A stretch of DNA of 54,041 nt from UBA5336 sp038745855 (GCA_038745855.1 JBCDLC010000021.1:1-54041), one strand, 5' to 3'. Positions 42,963-52,279 are shown, numbered from the stretch's first letter. A program made the numbers and translations. The notes: generated by a model not told the origin, from the letters alone.

Positions 42963-43499
42963 ATGCTGCACCGCCTCTTTGCTGCGCTACCGACACCGCC
43001 AGAGATTGCAGGCCCGCTGAGCGATCTGCAGGATAGCTTGCAAGGCGCCAGTTGGCGGCCGATCGAGAACTTTCACATCACCCTGCGGTTCTTCGGCGAG
43101 TTGGATGGGCCGACCGCCCGTGAATTGGATGCAGATCTCGCCAATATTGACGCCCGCCAGATGCAGCTTGAGATCAACGGGATGGGCTGGTTTGGGCGAC
43201 GCGAACCGCGAGCTGTTTGGGCTCGGATCGCGCCAAACGATGCGCTCGAACGCCTGGCGGGCGCCTGCGAACGCGCCGCGCGCCGGCTTGGTCTGCCCCC
43301 TGACAAGACCCGCTACACGCCCCACATCACGCTTGCCTATTGCCACAATACGCCGCTGGAGGATGCAAAGGCCTGGTGCGAGCGCCATGGCGCTTACGCG
43401 GCAGGCCCCTTCTGGATCGACCGGTTCCACCTTTATGAGAGCCGCATGGGAAAGGGGCCTAGCTGGTACACTGCCGAAGCTGAGTATCCACTATACTGA
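42963..43499 (+). CDS. thpR: RNA 2',3'-cyclic phosphodiesterase
   Basis: A 178-residue 2H phosphoesterase (LigT/ThpR family) that opens 2',3'-cyclic phosphates at RNA ends. The two catalytic HxTx motifs are NFHITLRFFGE and YTPHITLAYC, at the expected spacing. The family start MLHRLFAALPTPPEIA is at 42963; an earlier start at 42903 is rejected because it adds an Arg-rich tail. Length is typical (175-190). It converges on the alpha/beta hydrolase gene with a 34-base gap. Confidence 0.92.
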   Translation: MLHRLFAALPTPPEIAGPLSDLQDSLQGASWRPIENFHITLRFFGELDGPTARELDADLANIDARQMQLEINGMGWFGRREPRAVWARIAPNDALERLAGACERAARRLGLPPDKTRYTPHITLAYCHNTPLEDAKAWCERHGAYAAGPFWIDRFHLYESRMGKGPSWYTAEAEYPLY

Positions 43500-43533
43500 C
43501 CACCGACTGGGCAATGTCCACTTGGGTCAGAGA

Positions 43534-44556
43534 CTAGTTCAATCCGTCGGTTGAGGCCGCGCCTTGGGCGGCAACAGGGGGGATCGAAACAAGGCTCGCA
43601 GCTCGGTTTGCGTCGAGAAAACTATCCAGATCCGCCGCACTTCTCTCAGCCACCTCTTCTTGCGGCAGATGACCGATATTGTCGTAAATGATGAGCGCCG
43701 CATCCGGTATGGAGTCGGCAAATCGTTCGCCGTGGGCGACTGGGATGAGCCTGTCCTCGCGTCCGTGCAGGACGAGCGTTGGCGCTTCGATCTCCGCCAT
43801 ATTCGCTTGGGTCGCCTCGACGCGCTCAGCTTCCCCGCTGAGCAGGTGAAGGATCGCTTCCCTGTGGCCCCGGCCCCGGTTAAGCGCGGCGTACCGGTCG
43901 ACCATGGCGTCCGTGACGAAGCTTTCATCGACGAAGCTGTTCTTGAGGCCGCTCTCGATCATGGGCCGGACATCGAGGCCCTTGACCAGGCGCCTGACAA
44001 GGCTGCTGCTCAAAGCCTTGAACACAAATGGGGCCTCGTCGATTTCCTGTTCCGTCGGCGCCCATCCCGCTGCACCAACGAGGACGAGGGCGTCGACCTT
44101 TTCAGGATAAGCGAGCGTGTAGGCCCAGGCCGCGTGGCCGCCCATGGAACTGCCGGCGAGGGTGAAATCATCGATCTCCAGAAGTGTCGCAATGGCATCG
44201 ATCGCGCCCGTGAAGCCTGTCGTGCCCACCGCCTCAATCGGGAAATTGCGGCTAAGCCCGTGGCCTGGAAGGTCCAGCCGGACCATGCGGTACTCGTCGC
44301 CTAGCGCGTCGACCCAGCCATCCCAGGTGTGCAGTGACGCCGAGAAGCCGTGCACCATGACGATTGCGGGACCGTCGGCCAGGCCTTCGTCGCGGTAGTG
44401 TAACCGGCCGCCATTCTCGAGCGTGACGAATTGCGAGGTGGGGGAAGCGTACGCGGACTCCAGGGTCTCATATGGAAGATCCGGTACTCGAAATGCGAGC
44501 CAAGCCGCGCATACCAGCGCGACGAGACTGAGCAATACGCCCAGAATACGTTTCAT
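43534..44556 (-). CDS. Membrane-anchored alpha/beta hydrolase
   Basis: A 340-residue serine hydrolase. The N-terminal segment ILGVLLSLVALVCAAWLAFR is an uncleaved anchor or signal. The fold motifs are IVMVHGFSASLHTWDGW (oxyanion region), RLDLPGHGLSRNF, LAGSSMGGHAAW (nucleophile Ser in GSSMGG), LHGREDRLIP (acid Asp region) and YDNIGHLPQEE (catalytic His). The look is that of the MhpC/haloperoxidase-like esterases; the substrate is unknown. The active site would be periplasmic if the N-terminal helix is exported. No operon partner is evident. Confidence 0.85.
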   Translation of the reverse strand: MKRILGVLLSLVALVCAAWLAFRVPDLPYETLESAYASPTSQFVTLENGGRLHYRDEGLADGPAIVMVHGFSASLHTWDGWVDALGDEYRMVRLDLPGHGLSRNFPIEAVGTTGFTGAIDAIATLLEIDDFTLAGSSMGGHAAWAYTLAYPEKVDALVLVGAAGWAPTEQEIDEAPFVFKALSSSLVRRLVKGLDVRPMIESGLKNSFVDESFVTDAMVDRYAALNRGRGHREAILHLLSGEAERVEATQANMAEIEAPTLVLHGREDRLIPVAHGERFADSIPDAALIIYDNIGHLPQEEVAERSAADLDSFLDANRAASLVSIPPVAAQGAASTDGLN

Positions 44557-44615
44557 GGTGTTCTACCTTTAGTGTCACGCGACTGCCTCCGTTCAAGAGG
44601 CTGGAAATTGACTTG

Positions 44616-45368
44616 TCAAAGGAAAGATGCGGTCGCGCACACTTGGCAGGCGGGATCGCGCTGTAGTGACACGGTGCGACTGTGATGTTCGAGGCCATCA
44701 ACGATCCAGAGCCGGCCCTTCAGGCTCTCGCCCGCGCCGGTCACCAGCTTCACAACTTCCAGCGCCATTGCCGCGCCGATCATTCCTGTCACCGCGCCGA
44801 CCACACCGTCCGTCTCGCACGATGCTGCGCGGGGCGGTTCTTCCGGGACAAGGCACCGGTAGCACGGCGCGCTGGGGTCGATGCCCGAAGCAAAAACGGA
44901 AACCTGACCCTGCCAGCCCTGTGCGGCACCCGACACCAGCGGGCGACCCGTCCGGTGGGCGAGGGCATTCAGGGCGAAGCGCGTTGGAAAGTTGTCCGTG
45001 GCATCAACCAGTATATCACCGTCCAAACGGTCACCATCCGCAAACCGTTTCGCCTCTGCCCGAACCGTTAAATCGCTGTCCAGCGCCACGAGCCTTGCCG
45101 CCAGCCTCTCGGTCTTTGGGCGGCCCACGTCTGCCTCGCTGAACTGGACCTGGCGCTGGAGGTTCGACCGCTCCACCCGGTCGTCATCCACGATCGTTAA
45201 GGTGCCAACGCCTGCCGCGGCGAGGTAGAGCGCGCAGGGTCCGCCCAGTGCGCCAGCGCCGACGATGGCCACCGATGCGCTCTTCAGTTTCTGTAGGCCT
45301 GGACCGCCGATCTCCTTGAGGAGGAGGTGGCGCTTGTGCCGGTCGAGGTCCTGGGGGCTGAGGGGCAT
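44616..45368 (-). CDS. MoeB/ThiF-family E1-like adenylyltransferase
   Basis: A 250-residue enzyme that adenylates the C-terminus of a sulphur-carrier protein (MoaD- or ThiS-like) for molybdopterin or thiazole synthesis. The nucleotide-binding motif is ASVAIVGAGALGGPCALYLA, followed by LTIVDDDRVERSNLQRQVQF (the conserved D-RSNLQRQ block) and LVDATDNFPTRFALN. Zinc Cys pairs are PCYRCLVP and ACQVCATA near the C-terminus. A catalytic Cys is a candidate at AASCETDGVVG. No moa or thi genes are adjacent, so MoeB versus ThiF cannot be decided; the length and lack of a rhodanese domain fit either. Confidence 0.87.
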   Translation of the reverse strand: MPLSPQDLDRHKRHLLLKEIGGPGLQKLKSASVAIVGAGALGGPCALYLAAAGVGTLTIVDDDRVERSNLQRQVQFSEADVGRPKTERLAARLVALDSDLTVRAEAKRFADGDRLDGDILVDATDNFPTRFALNALAHRTGRPLVSGAAQGWQGQVSVFASGIDPSAPCYRCLVPEEPPRAASCETDGVVGAVTGMIGAAMALEVVKLVTGAGESLKGRLWIVDGLEHHSRTVSLQRDPACQVCATASFL

Positions 45369-45416
45369 GGCAATTGGCGCAAGCGGTATCCGCTCCCGTT
45401 TCCGGGAGCGCCGAAT

Positions 45417-47111
45417 TTATTCACCCGGCGGCGACGGCGCCACCGCGCTGCCGCTGAGCATGACGGATTCGCCATCGTCCGTGTCGGGGTCGCCATTGCG
45501 CCGGTGCATCGCCATGACCACGCCTGAAAGCGCCAGGATCGCGATCAGGTTCGGAATAGCCATGGACGCGTTGGCAAGACCACCCAGCATCCAGACGAAT
45601 TTCACCTCCGCCAGCGCACCGATGAAGATGACGCCAACCCAGATGTACCGGATCGGGTGTGTCGCCCATTCACCCAGCAGGTACGTGATCGCCTGTTCGG
45701 CATAGTAGGACCAGCCGATGATCGTGGTGAACGCGAACAGGGCCAGGCAGATGGTCACGATCCACCCACCAAACGGCAAGGCGGAATTATAGGCCGCATT
45801 GGTCACCGCCGAGGCTTCGAGATCGGCCTGCCAGGCCCTTTCGACTTGTTCGATGGTCCCATCGCGCGCCGATGCGATCGCTGCGTCGCTTACGAGGTCT
45901 GGGCGCGCCGTCTGGCAAGTGGCCAGCAGGTCGGCTGCACTGGCGCCGTTCGCCGCCACAAGGGTTTCCCGGTCGATGACATAGGCACCGGGGAACCAGT
46001 CATCCTGGTCCACCCCGCCGGGCAGCGAGACGACCCCCGCCCCGTCGCATGCATTGAACGCGGCCATTGCCGGGCTGCGCTTGTAGTCGCCGGGCACAGA
46101 CAGCACTACCAGCGCCGTCATCGTACAGATCACCAGCGTGTCGATGAACACACCGATCATCGCGATCTCGCCCTGCTTGATCGGATTTTTGATCGAAGTC
46201 GCCGCATGGGCAATCGGCGCCGAGCCCTGGCCCGCTTCGTTTGAGAAAAGGCCCCGGTCCACGCCAAACCGGATCGCCATCACCACCGTAAAGCCGGCGA
46301 CCCCTCCTGCCGCCTCCTGCAATCCGAATGCAGACGTGATGATCATCATGAACGCGCTCGGCACGGCCCCGATATTCATGATCAGCACAAGCAGAGCCGC
46401 ACCAACATAAAGCGCGGCCATCACTGGCACGACACGGCCCGCTACGGTGCCGATGGATTTGATCCCGCCAATGATCACCGCAAACACCAGTACCGCCAGT
46501 ACCGCCCCGACAGACCAGGCCGGCACGGCAACGCCCAGGTCGCCGCCGCTACGGACAACCGTCTGGGTGATCGAGTTCGACTGGGTCATACCGCCGGTGG
46601 CCGCCGCTGAAAAAATGGTGCCGATGCAGAACAGGATCGCGACGAGCGTCCACTTCTTCGAGAGCCCGTTCTTGATGTAGTACATCGGGCCGCCATTGAT
46701 GCGGCCATACTCGTCCGTCTCACGGTACTTCACCGCCAGGGAGGACTCCGCAAACGCCAGAGCCATCCCGAAGAACGCCGTCACCCACATCCAGAAGATC
46801 GCGCCAGGCCCGCCCAGCGTGATCGCCGTCGCCACGCCTGCCAAATTGCCCGTCCCGACCTGCCCCGACAGCGCGGTCGACAGGGCCTGCCATGGCGTGA
46901 TGGCGTTCTTCGATCCATCACCCTTCCGCCCCCGCCACAACTCCGATAGCGCCGGCCCAAATCGCCGGATCGGACGGAAGCCGAGCCGGATCATGAAATA
47001 GAGCCCCGCCCCCAGGAGGATGACCACAACCGGGCCCGCAGGCAGGATCGTCTCATCTCCCCATGTCCCGCCCCACACAAAGTCGGTCAGCTTGACGATA
47101 AAGTCTTCCAT
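45417..47111 (-). CDS. Alanine/glycine:cation symporter (AGCS family)
   Basis: A 564-residue inner-membrane Na+-coupled amino-acid carrier. Characteristic blocks are GQVGTGNLAGVATAITLGGP followed by GAIFWMWVTAFFGMALAF; YRETDEYGRINGGPMYYIKN; GVDRGLFSNEAGQGSAPIAH; and GWSYYAEQAITYLLG. About eleven membrane helices. An insertion of roughly 100 residues between two late helices (KRSPAMAAFNACDGAGVV through ARDGTIEQVERAWQADLE) is larger than in typical 450-480-residue AGCS proteins and may form an external domain. It lies 48 bases upstream of the MoeB/ThiF-like gene on the same strand; no functional link is evident. Confidence 0.93.
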   Translation of the reverse strand: MEDFIVKLTDFVWGGTWGDETILPAGPVVVILLGAGLYFMIRLGFRPIRRFGPALSELWRGRKGDGSKNAITPWQALSTALSGQVGTGNLAGVATAITLGGPGAIFWMWVTAFFGMALAFAESSLAVKYRETDEYGRINGGPMYYIKNGLSKKWTLVAILFCIGTIFSAAATGGMTQSNSITQTVVRSGGDLGVAVPAWSVGAVLAVLVFAVIIGGIKSIGTVAGRVVPVMAALYVGAALLVLIMNIGAVPSAFMMIITSAFGLQEAAGGVAGFTVVMAIRFGVDRGLFSNEAGQGSAPIAHAATSIKNPIKQGEIAMIGVFIDTLVICTMTALVVLSVPGDYKRSPAMAAFNACDGAGVVSLPGGVDQDDWFPGAYVIDRETLVAANGASAADLLATCQTARPDLVSDAAIASARDGTIEQVERAWQADLEASAVTNAAYNSALPFGGWIVTICLALFAFTTIIGWSYYAEQAITYLLGEWATHPIRYIWVGVIFIGALAEVKFVWMLGGLANASMAIPNLIAILALSGVVMAMHRRNGDPDTDDGESVMLSGSAVAPSPPGE

Positions 47112-47279
47112 GCCTGGCCCCGGATCGATCTACGCTCAGTGCCCCGCACACTAGGCCCGTTTCCGCCGCTGTGAAGCGCTGATGGCAGGAATCGACCGAA
47201 TTCCCTGCAATCTGCGGGCGTATTAACCGACGCCTAAGTTCACGCTGGCAAGACCTTGTGAAAACGAGGGAAGTTGTGG

Positions 47280-48599
47280 ATGTCCAGCGCGTATTTCGAC
47301 CGGGACCAGGACAAGCACCAGAAATCGGGCATCCGGAAATTGCTGGGTCCCGTCTTCGCCATGGCCTGGATCAGCCTGGTCGGCTCGATCACCTATGCGG
47401 TTCTGATGTTCACCGGCCTCTTGCCCGAAGAGATGCGCCTGTCGGCCATGAACCAGATGCTCAATCCCGAGCTCGAGCAAGAAGACCCGGAGGCCATCGT
47501 CGCCGAGGCGGGCATCGATCCCAACAACCTCGCCATGCTCGCCATGGCGGCGCAAACCCTCGGGAATTCGAACGTGGGCCTCGCTGCCACAGATCTGCTG
47601 GAGGCATATGACGACGACGCCTTCGCCATGATGCAGCAGATGGATCTCAAGGGCGGCACCATGGACTACGCAGCCATGCTCTCGCAGCTCCCGCCGGACA
47701 TGATCGGAACCGAGATGTCCGAAGACGAGGCTTTCGCTGAATTGGTCGCCCACTCCATGGCCATGGAGGAAATGCAAGGGCTCCTCAACGAAGCCGGCTA
47801 CTATGATGGTCCCATCGATGGTCTCGACCAAACCGGCAGCATCGAGAATGTGGAAGAAGAGTTCAGCCAGATCGCCGAAACGGCGGCTGCGATGACCGCC
47901 GAAGATGGCGCTGCACCCGCAGAGGGAGATCTTGCCCAGGCCCTCACCGATCTCGGATTGGTGGAGGCCGGGACGGACTACGCGAAATCAATGACCGACA
48001 CGGCGGTCGAACGCATTCTCGACGAACAGCGGTTCACCGTTCCAATGCTCGACACCGAGACGTCAGACATCAAGAAGATCAAGGCTTACAAGTCCTTGAT
48101 GGAAAACCCTGGAGACGTGCTCAGCGGTGAAACGGAAACCTCTGTCCGCTTCATCAAGTCCTACATGCTGCCCCACACGCTCCTGACCGACGCAATCCGT
48201 TTCCGTGAGGCGGGGGAGACCGAACGCGCCCTGAACGCCCTTCGGCTAATTTTCAGGGCGTTTCCCGAGCACCCGATGACGGGCGATGCCCTCCTCTTGC
48301 TGAGCGACATACAGGACAGCCGCGGCGAAACCGACGCCTCCAAGCGGACACTGAATACGTTCCTCACTGTCCATGGCGGACATGTCCGCGCCGTCGACGG
48401 GGTTGTGCGCTACTCCGATTGGCAGATGGCTTCCGGCGAAGGATTACCGGCGGCCTGCCGCTGGCTGACGCACGTGTCCGTGTACCCGCCCGCCCTGAAT
48501 GCCCGAGGCCTGCAAACCGTGCAGCGGGCGGCCGCCCTGCGCGATTGCTACGGCTCCCGCTCGACTGGGGTTGCGGGCTTGCGTTCCACCCGCGGATAG
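47280..48599 (+). CDS. Membrane-anchored protein with peptidoglycan-binding-like and TPR-like parts
   Basis: A 439-residue protein. A short cytoplasmic start is followed by one membrane helix (GPVFAMAWISLVGSITYAVL). The periplasmic part is Met/Asp/Glu/Ala-rich. Near residue 175, LLNEAGYYDGPIDGLDQTGS resembles the peptidoglycan-binding-1 pattern (GYYDGPIDG), though the domain looks short. Near residues 300-370, DAIRFREAGETERALNALRL and FPEHPMTGDALLLLSDI resemble tetratricopeptide helices. The ATG at 47280 follows GAGGGAAG. No known family is recognised; an envelope scaffold role is inferred. It converges on ubiB with a 12-base gap. Confidence 0.75.
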   Translation: MSSAYFDRDQDKHQKSGIRKLLGPVFAMAWISLVGSITYAVLMFTGLLPEEMRLSAMNQMLNPELEQEDPEAIVAEAGIDPNNLAMLAMAAQTLGNSNVGLAATDLLEAYDDDAFAMMQQMDLKGGTMDYAAMLSQLPPDMIGTEMSEDEAFAELVAHSMAMEEMQGLLNEAGYYDGPIDGLDQTGSIENVEEEFSQIAETAAAMTAEDGAAPAEGDLAQALTDLGLVEAGTDYAKSMTDTAVERILDEQRFTVPMLDTETSDIKKIKAYKSLMENPGDVLSGETETSVRFIKSYMLPHTLLTDAIRFREAGETERALNALRLIFRAFPEHPMTGDALLLLSDIQDSRGETDASKRTLNTFLTVHGGHVRAVDGVVRYSDWQMASGEGLPAACRWLTHVSVYPPALNARGLQTVQRAAALRDCYGSRSTGVAGLRSTRG

Positions 48600-48611
48600 A
48601 CGCGCGATCAC

Positions 48612-50138
48612 TTACGCGCTGACTTGGGTGACGCCGTAGACTGCGATTCCGGACAGCGCGATGATCAAACCGAACCACCCCCACCAGGGGGCAAACGGCG
48701 CTTTCTGCGTCTCCGCAATCGGGGGCGCTTCCAGCCGCTCCTCCAGCTTGTCCATGACCGCTGGCAGGCGTTTCAAACGCTCGGAAACCTCCCGTACGTT
48801 CCGGGACATGAGCCGCGCAGCGCCCGCTGGACCCATGGCCGACGTCACCCACTTCTCCACGACGGGCTTGGCGGCTGTCCAGATATCGTGATTGGGATCG
48901 ATACCCCTGGCGACACCCTCCACCTGCACCATCGTCTTCTGCAGCAAGACGAGTTCCGGTCTGAGTTGCATGCCGAACGCGTGGGTGAAGTCCATGAGTT
49001 GCAGCAAAAGCCGGCCCATGGAGACATCCTCGGCCGATTTGCCGTGGATCGGTTCTCCGACGGATCGCAAGGCCTGGGCGAAATCGCCAACCGATTGGTC
49101 GGCCGGAACATAGCCAGCCTCGAAATGCACCTCTGCAACCTTGGTGTAGTCCCTTTGAATAAAGCCCCAGAGGATCTCCGCCAAAAACCGCCGTTCATCG
49201 AGCCCGATACGCCCGATGATGCCGAAGTCCACGAGCGCGAGTTCGCCCTTGGGTGTCAGGATCATGTTTCCTTCGTGCATGTCCGCATGGAACACGCCGT
49301 GGTAAATTGCATGGGATAGGAATCCGCGGGTGACCTTGTTTGCGATCTCTTCCCGGTTGGCGTGGGGCTGATCGAAGACGGCTGGGTCGGTCAGCGGCTT
49401 GCCGTCGATCCACTCCGTCGTCAGCACGCGCCGTCCCGTCCGGGCCCAATCGACCGACGGGACCCGGTAAAAGCCATCCTTCTCGCTCAGGGCCCGCATC
49501 TCGTCCGTACCGCCCGCTTCCAAGCGCAGATCCAGTTCCCGCCGCATGGAGACCGCAATGGTTTCAGTGAAGGCGACAGGCCTGAGACGCCGGCTTTCGG
49601 CCGATACACCCTCGATCGTCCGTCCCGCACGCAGCATGGCGGACAGGGCGTTCTCGATCTTTTTCTCGATGTTCGGACGGAGGATCTTCACCGCTCTCGC
49701 GCCTTCCGGGGTCTCCATCCGGTGGACTTGGGCCAGGGACGCTGCTGCGACGGGCGAGCCGATATCGCGGAAGAGCGTTTTCGCTTCGGGGCCAAATTCC
49801 TTTTCCAAGGCCTCGCTGGCTTTCACATTCGAAAAGGGCGGCAGCTTGTCCTTGAGTCTGGAGAGGTCATCCGTGGTCTCGACCCCGAACACATCAGGCC
49901 GTGTCGCGAGAAACTGGCCGAGCTTGATATAGGCGGGGCCTAGGCTTTCGAGCGCTTTGGCGAGCCGTTCCCCCGGCCGTCCGGACGCGCCGCCGCTGAC
50001 CAATCGTAACGTCCGTCCTGCAAGTTGTGCGGGCAGGGGCAAGCGGCCGCGATATTCACCGGGCAGGATCACATCATGGCGGGCGAGCGCCACACCGGCA
50101 TTGATCAGCCGTCCGTAGTCCGAAAGCCATTTGAACAT
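48612..50138 (-). CDS. ubiB: Ubiquinone biosynthesis kinase-like protein UbiB
   Basis: A 508-residue atypical kinase/ATPase needed for ubiquinone synthesis. Motifs: the KxGQ region GPAYIKLGQFLATRPDVFG, the Ala-rich nucleotide loop VAAASLAQVHRMETPEGARA followed by VKILRP, FHADMHEGNMILTPKGELAL and VDFGIIGRIG. Two C-terminal membrane helices lie near LMSRNVREVSERLKRL and the last 25 residues (WWGWFGLIIALSGIAVYGV). The start at 50138 (MFKWLSDYGRLINAG) is separated from the ubiE stop codon by a single base, so the two are translationally coupled. Confidence 0.95.
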   Translation of the reverse strand: MFKWLSDYGRLINAGVALARHDVILPGEYRGRLPLPAQLAGRTLRLVSGGASGRPGERLAKALESLGPAYIKLGQFLATRPDVFGVETTDDLSRLKDKLPPFSNVKASEALEKEFGPEAKTLFRDIGSPVAAASLAQVHRMETPEGARAVKILRPNIEKKIENALSAMLRAGRTIEGVSAESRRLRPVAFTETIAVSMRRELDLRLEAGGTDEMRALSEKDGFYRVPSVDWARTGRRVLTTEWIDGKPLTDPAVFDQPHANREEIANKVTRGFLSHAIYHGVFHADMHEGNMILTPKGELALVDFGIIGRIGLDERRFLAEILWGFIQRDYTKVAEVHFEAGYVPADQSVGDFAQALRSVGEPIHGKSAEDVSMGRLLLQLMDFTHAFGMQLRPELVLLQKTMVQVEGVARGIDPNHDIWTAAKPVVEKWVTSAMGPAGAARLMSRNVREVSERLKRLPAVMDKLEERLEAPPIAETQKAPFAPWWGWFGLIIALSGIAVYGVTQVSA

Positions 50139-50139
50139 C

Positions 50140-50955
50140 TCAGAGCGCCCAACCGAAATGCAGCGCCGCAATGCCGCCCGAGAAGTTGGTCACGCTGACG
50201 GACCTGAAACCGGCGGCCTCGACTTCCGCCTTGAAGCTGTCCTGGTCAGGGAACTTGCGGATCGACTCCACCAGATACCTGTAGCTATCCTGATCCCCGG
50301 TAATCAGCCCACCCAGGCGCGGGATCACGGCGAAGCTGTAGGCGTCGTAGGCCCGTTGCAGCAGTGGCGCTGTCATCTGCGAAAATTCAAGGACGGCGAG
50401 CCGTCCGGCGGGCTTCAGCACACGCCGGAACTCAGCCAGTGCGGCCGGCCGGTCGACCACATTGCGGATCCCGAACGCGATGGTGACCACATCTGCAGAC
50501 CGGTCCGGGAACGGCAGCGCCGTCGCATCTCCGCAGACCCAATCGAGCGTCCCTGGCACATCCCCGATATCGCCCCGCACCCTGCCAGCGCTCAGCATGG
50601 CGTCATTGATATCGCAGACTATTGCCCGTGCACCCTCACCGGCACCCCGCCGCCGCGCCGTCTTGTCCGCGCGCTCTAGGAACGCCTTTGCCATATCGCC
50701 CGTCCCCCCGGCGACATCGACCAGCGTCTCACCCGGCTGCGGGTTGATCCGCGCCATGGTGTCGTGCTTCCAGATCCGATGAATGCCCGCCGACATGAGG
50801 TCGTTCATCAGATCGTAGCGGTCCGAAACCGAGCGGAAAACGCCCTTTACGCGGTCAACCTGCTCGGCAGGCGTCACGGTTTCGAAACCGAACGAAACGC
50901 TCTTTTCTGGCGGTGCGGCATCTTCCATTGGGGCGGACCATAGTGCGCTTGTCAT
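50140..50955 (-). CDS. ubiE: Demethylmenaquinone/ubiquinone C-methyltransferase
   Basis: A 271-residue SAM-dependent methyltransferase for the C-methylation step of ubiquinone (and menaquinone where made). Family blocks: VFRSVSDRYDLMNDLMSAGI, HRIWKHDTMARI, ETLVDVAGGTGDMAKAFL (SAM motif I), DATALPFPDRSADVVTIAFG followed by IRNVVDR, and RFRRVLKPAGRLAVLEFS in near-canonical form (EFRRVLKP here). The start is either 50955 (MTSALWSAP) or 50928 (MEDAAPPEK); neither has a clear ribosome binding site. It diverges from mutM across 21 bases. Longer minus-strand readings into mutM are antisense artefacts. Confidence 0.95.
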   Translation of the reverse strand: MTSALWSAPMEDAAPPEKSVSFGFETVTPAEQVDRVKGVFRSVSDRYDLMNDLMSAGIHRIWKHDTMARINPQPGETLVDVAGGTGDMAKAFLERADKTARRRGAGEGARAIVCDINDAMLSAGRVRGDIGDVPGTLDWVCGDATALPFPDRSADVVTIAFGIRNVVDRPAALAEFRRVLKPAGRLAVLEFSQMTAPLLQRAYDAYSFAVIPRLGGLITGDQDSYRYLVESIRKFPDQDSFKAEVEAAGFRSVSVTNFSGGIAALHFGWAL

Positions 50956-50976
50956 GCCAGCGCTATATGCATCGCC

Positions 50977-51822
50977 ATGCCCGAATTGCCCGAAGTCGAG
51001 ACGGTTCGCCGCGGCCTTGCCCCCGTCATGGAGGGACGCGCGCTCCTGAACGTGAAAGCCAACCGCCCTGACCTTCGCTTCCCCTTTCCAGACCGCTTCG
51101 AGCACCGGCTCACCGGGCAGACGGTGCTCCGCCTCGGGCGCCAGGCCAAATTCCTCTGCGCCGATCTCTCGAGCGGTGAAACACTCGTCATGCACCTCGG
51201 CATGTCCGGGCGCTTCGCCGTGGAAGGCCAGTCCCTGGACATCTTCGTCCACGACACCGGGCGCGACCCCGTCCACGACCACGTCGTCTTCAGCCTCGAA
51301 GGCGGTATCTCCGTCACCTATAACGACCCCCGCCGCTTCGGGTTCATGGAGATCTGGCCCACGGGCAGCTTCCAGCACTATCCCCGCCTCAGGACGCTCG
51401 GCCCCGAGCCGCTCAGCAACGGCTTCCACACCGGCTACCTCGCCCACGCGCTCAAGGGCCGCCAGACCCCGATCAAATCCGCCTTGCTTGACCAGAAGAT
51501 CATCGCCGGGCTCGGCAATATCTACGTCTGCGAAGCGCTCTTCCGCTCCGGTATCTCGCCCCGGCGCAAGGCCGCCAGCGTCGGCCCCAAACGCATCGAG
51601 CGCCTCGTGCCCGCCATCAACGCGGTCATCGCCGAAGCCATCGATGCGGGCGGCTCCAGCCTCCGCGACTTTTCCGCCGCCGATGGCAGCCTGGGCTACT
51701 TCCAGCACACCTTCCGCGTCTATGACCGCGAAAACGAAGCCTGCCAGGCCTGCGCAACGCCGATCTCGCGGATCGTGCAAGCGGGGCGATCATCCTTCTT
51801 CTGCGGCACCTGCCAGCGCTAG
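50977..51822 (+). CDS. mutM: Formamidopyrimidine-DNA glycosylase
   Basis: A 281-residue bifunctional DNA glycosylase/AP lyase that removes 8-oxoguanine. It begins MPELPEVETVRRGLAPV, with the catalytic Pro after the initiator Met and Glu following; the conserved Lys lies in GQTVLRLGRQAKFL. Other blocks are MHLGMSGRF, YNDPRRFGFMEIW, QKIIAGLGNIYVCEALF, and a C-terminal zinc finger CQACATPISRIVQAGRSSFF then CGTCQR. Complete. It diverges from ubiE-ubiB, an association often seen in alphaproteobacteria. Confidence 0.97.
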   Translation: MPELPEVETVRRGLAPVMEGRALLNVKANRPDLRFPFPDRFEHRLTGQTVLRLGRQAKFLCADLSSGETLVMHLGMSGRFAVEGQSLDIFVHDTGRDPVHDHVVFSLEGGISVTYNDPRRFGFMEIWPTGSFQHYPRLRTLGPEPLSNGFHTGYLAHALKGRQTPIKSALLDQKIIAGLGNIYVCEALFRSGISPRRKAASVGPKRIERLVPAINAVIAEAIDAGGSSLRDFSAADGSLGYFQHTFRVYDRENEACQACATPISRIVQAGRSSFFCGTCQR

Positions 51823-51919
51823 AAACCGCTCGCAGCAAAGCGCCCTCACCCCTATCGTTACGGAACCACAACGAAGGTGCACAGTCGGGGGTGTGCCGGT
51901 CAAACAGACAGGATCATCC

Positions 51920-52279
51920 ATGCGCTCGATAATCATGACCGCCTTGCTCTTTGCCAGCACCGCAGCCACGGCCAGCGCCCAAGCGCTTGCCGGTGGTCCG
52001 CAAGTGCTCGACTGCCGCCCCATCTCCACCCAGCAGAGCGAGAAAGGCGTCTCCGTTACCCGCAGCTTCCGCGCCAAGGATCTCCGCCCCGTCGGCACCC
52101 TCGACGGTTTCCGCTGCTATGCCGCGCCCCAACCGGCGCCCGTCCAGCCTGCCAACAATGACCAGACCATCGTCATCCTCAACGGCTTCGGCGGCGTCGG
52201 CGGCTTCAACGGCCTCACGGGCTTGAACATCGGCACCTCGCCCAACGTCCTCGGCGCGCCCCAACCCCGGCGGTTCTAG
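51920..52279 (+). CDS. Small exported hypothetical protein
   Basis: A 119-residue protein with a signal peptide (MRSIIMTALLFASTAATASA). The mature part has one Cys pair (LDCRPIS and FRCYAAP), a segment VSVTRSFRAKDLRPVGTLDG, and a Pro/Asn then Gly-rich end (GFGGVGGFNGLTGLNIGTSP). An AGGA precedes the ATG by 6 bases. The stop codon lies inside the first copy of a 15-bp tandem repeat that runs on for two more copies. No family is recognised. An upstream in-frame extension over mutM is a shadow and is excluded. Confidence 0.6.
   Translation: MRSIIMTALLFASTAATASAQALAGGPQVLDCRPISTQQSEKGVSVTRSFRAKDLRPVGTLDGFRCYAAPQPAPVQPANNDQTIVILNGFGGVGGFNGLTGLNIGTSPNVLGAPQPRRF

Noticed and set aside
50956..51780. 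N-terminal extension of the ubiE frame across mutM
   Set aside because: UbiE homology begins only near 50930, and the extension is antisense to the clearly recognisable mutM.
51176..51919. N-terminal extension of the small secreted protein frame over mutM
   Set aside because: It reads mutM out of frame as Ser/Pro/Ala-rich sequence; the signal peptide and ribosome binding site place the start at 51920.
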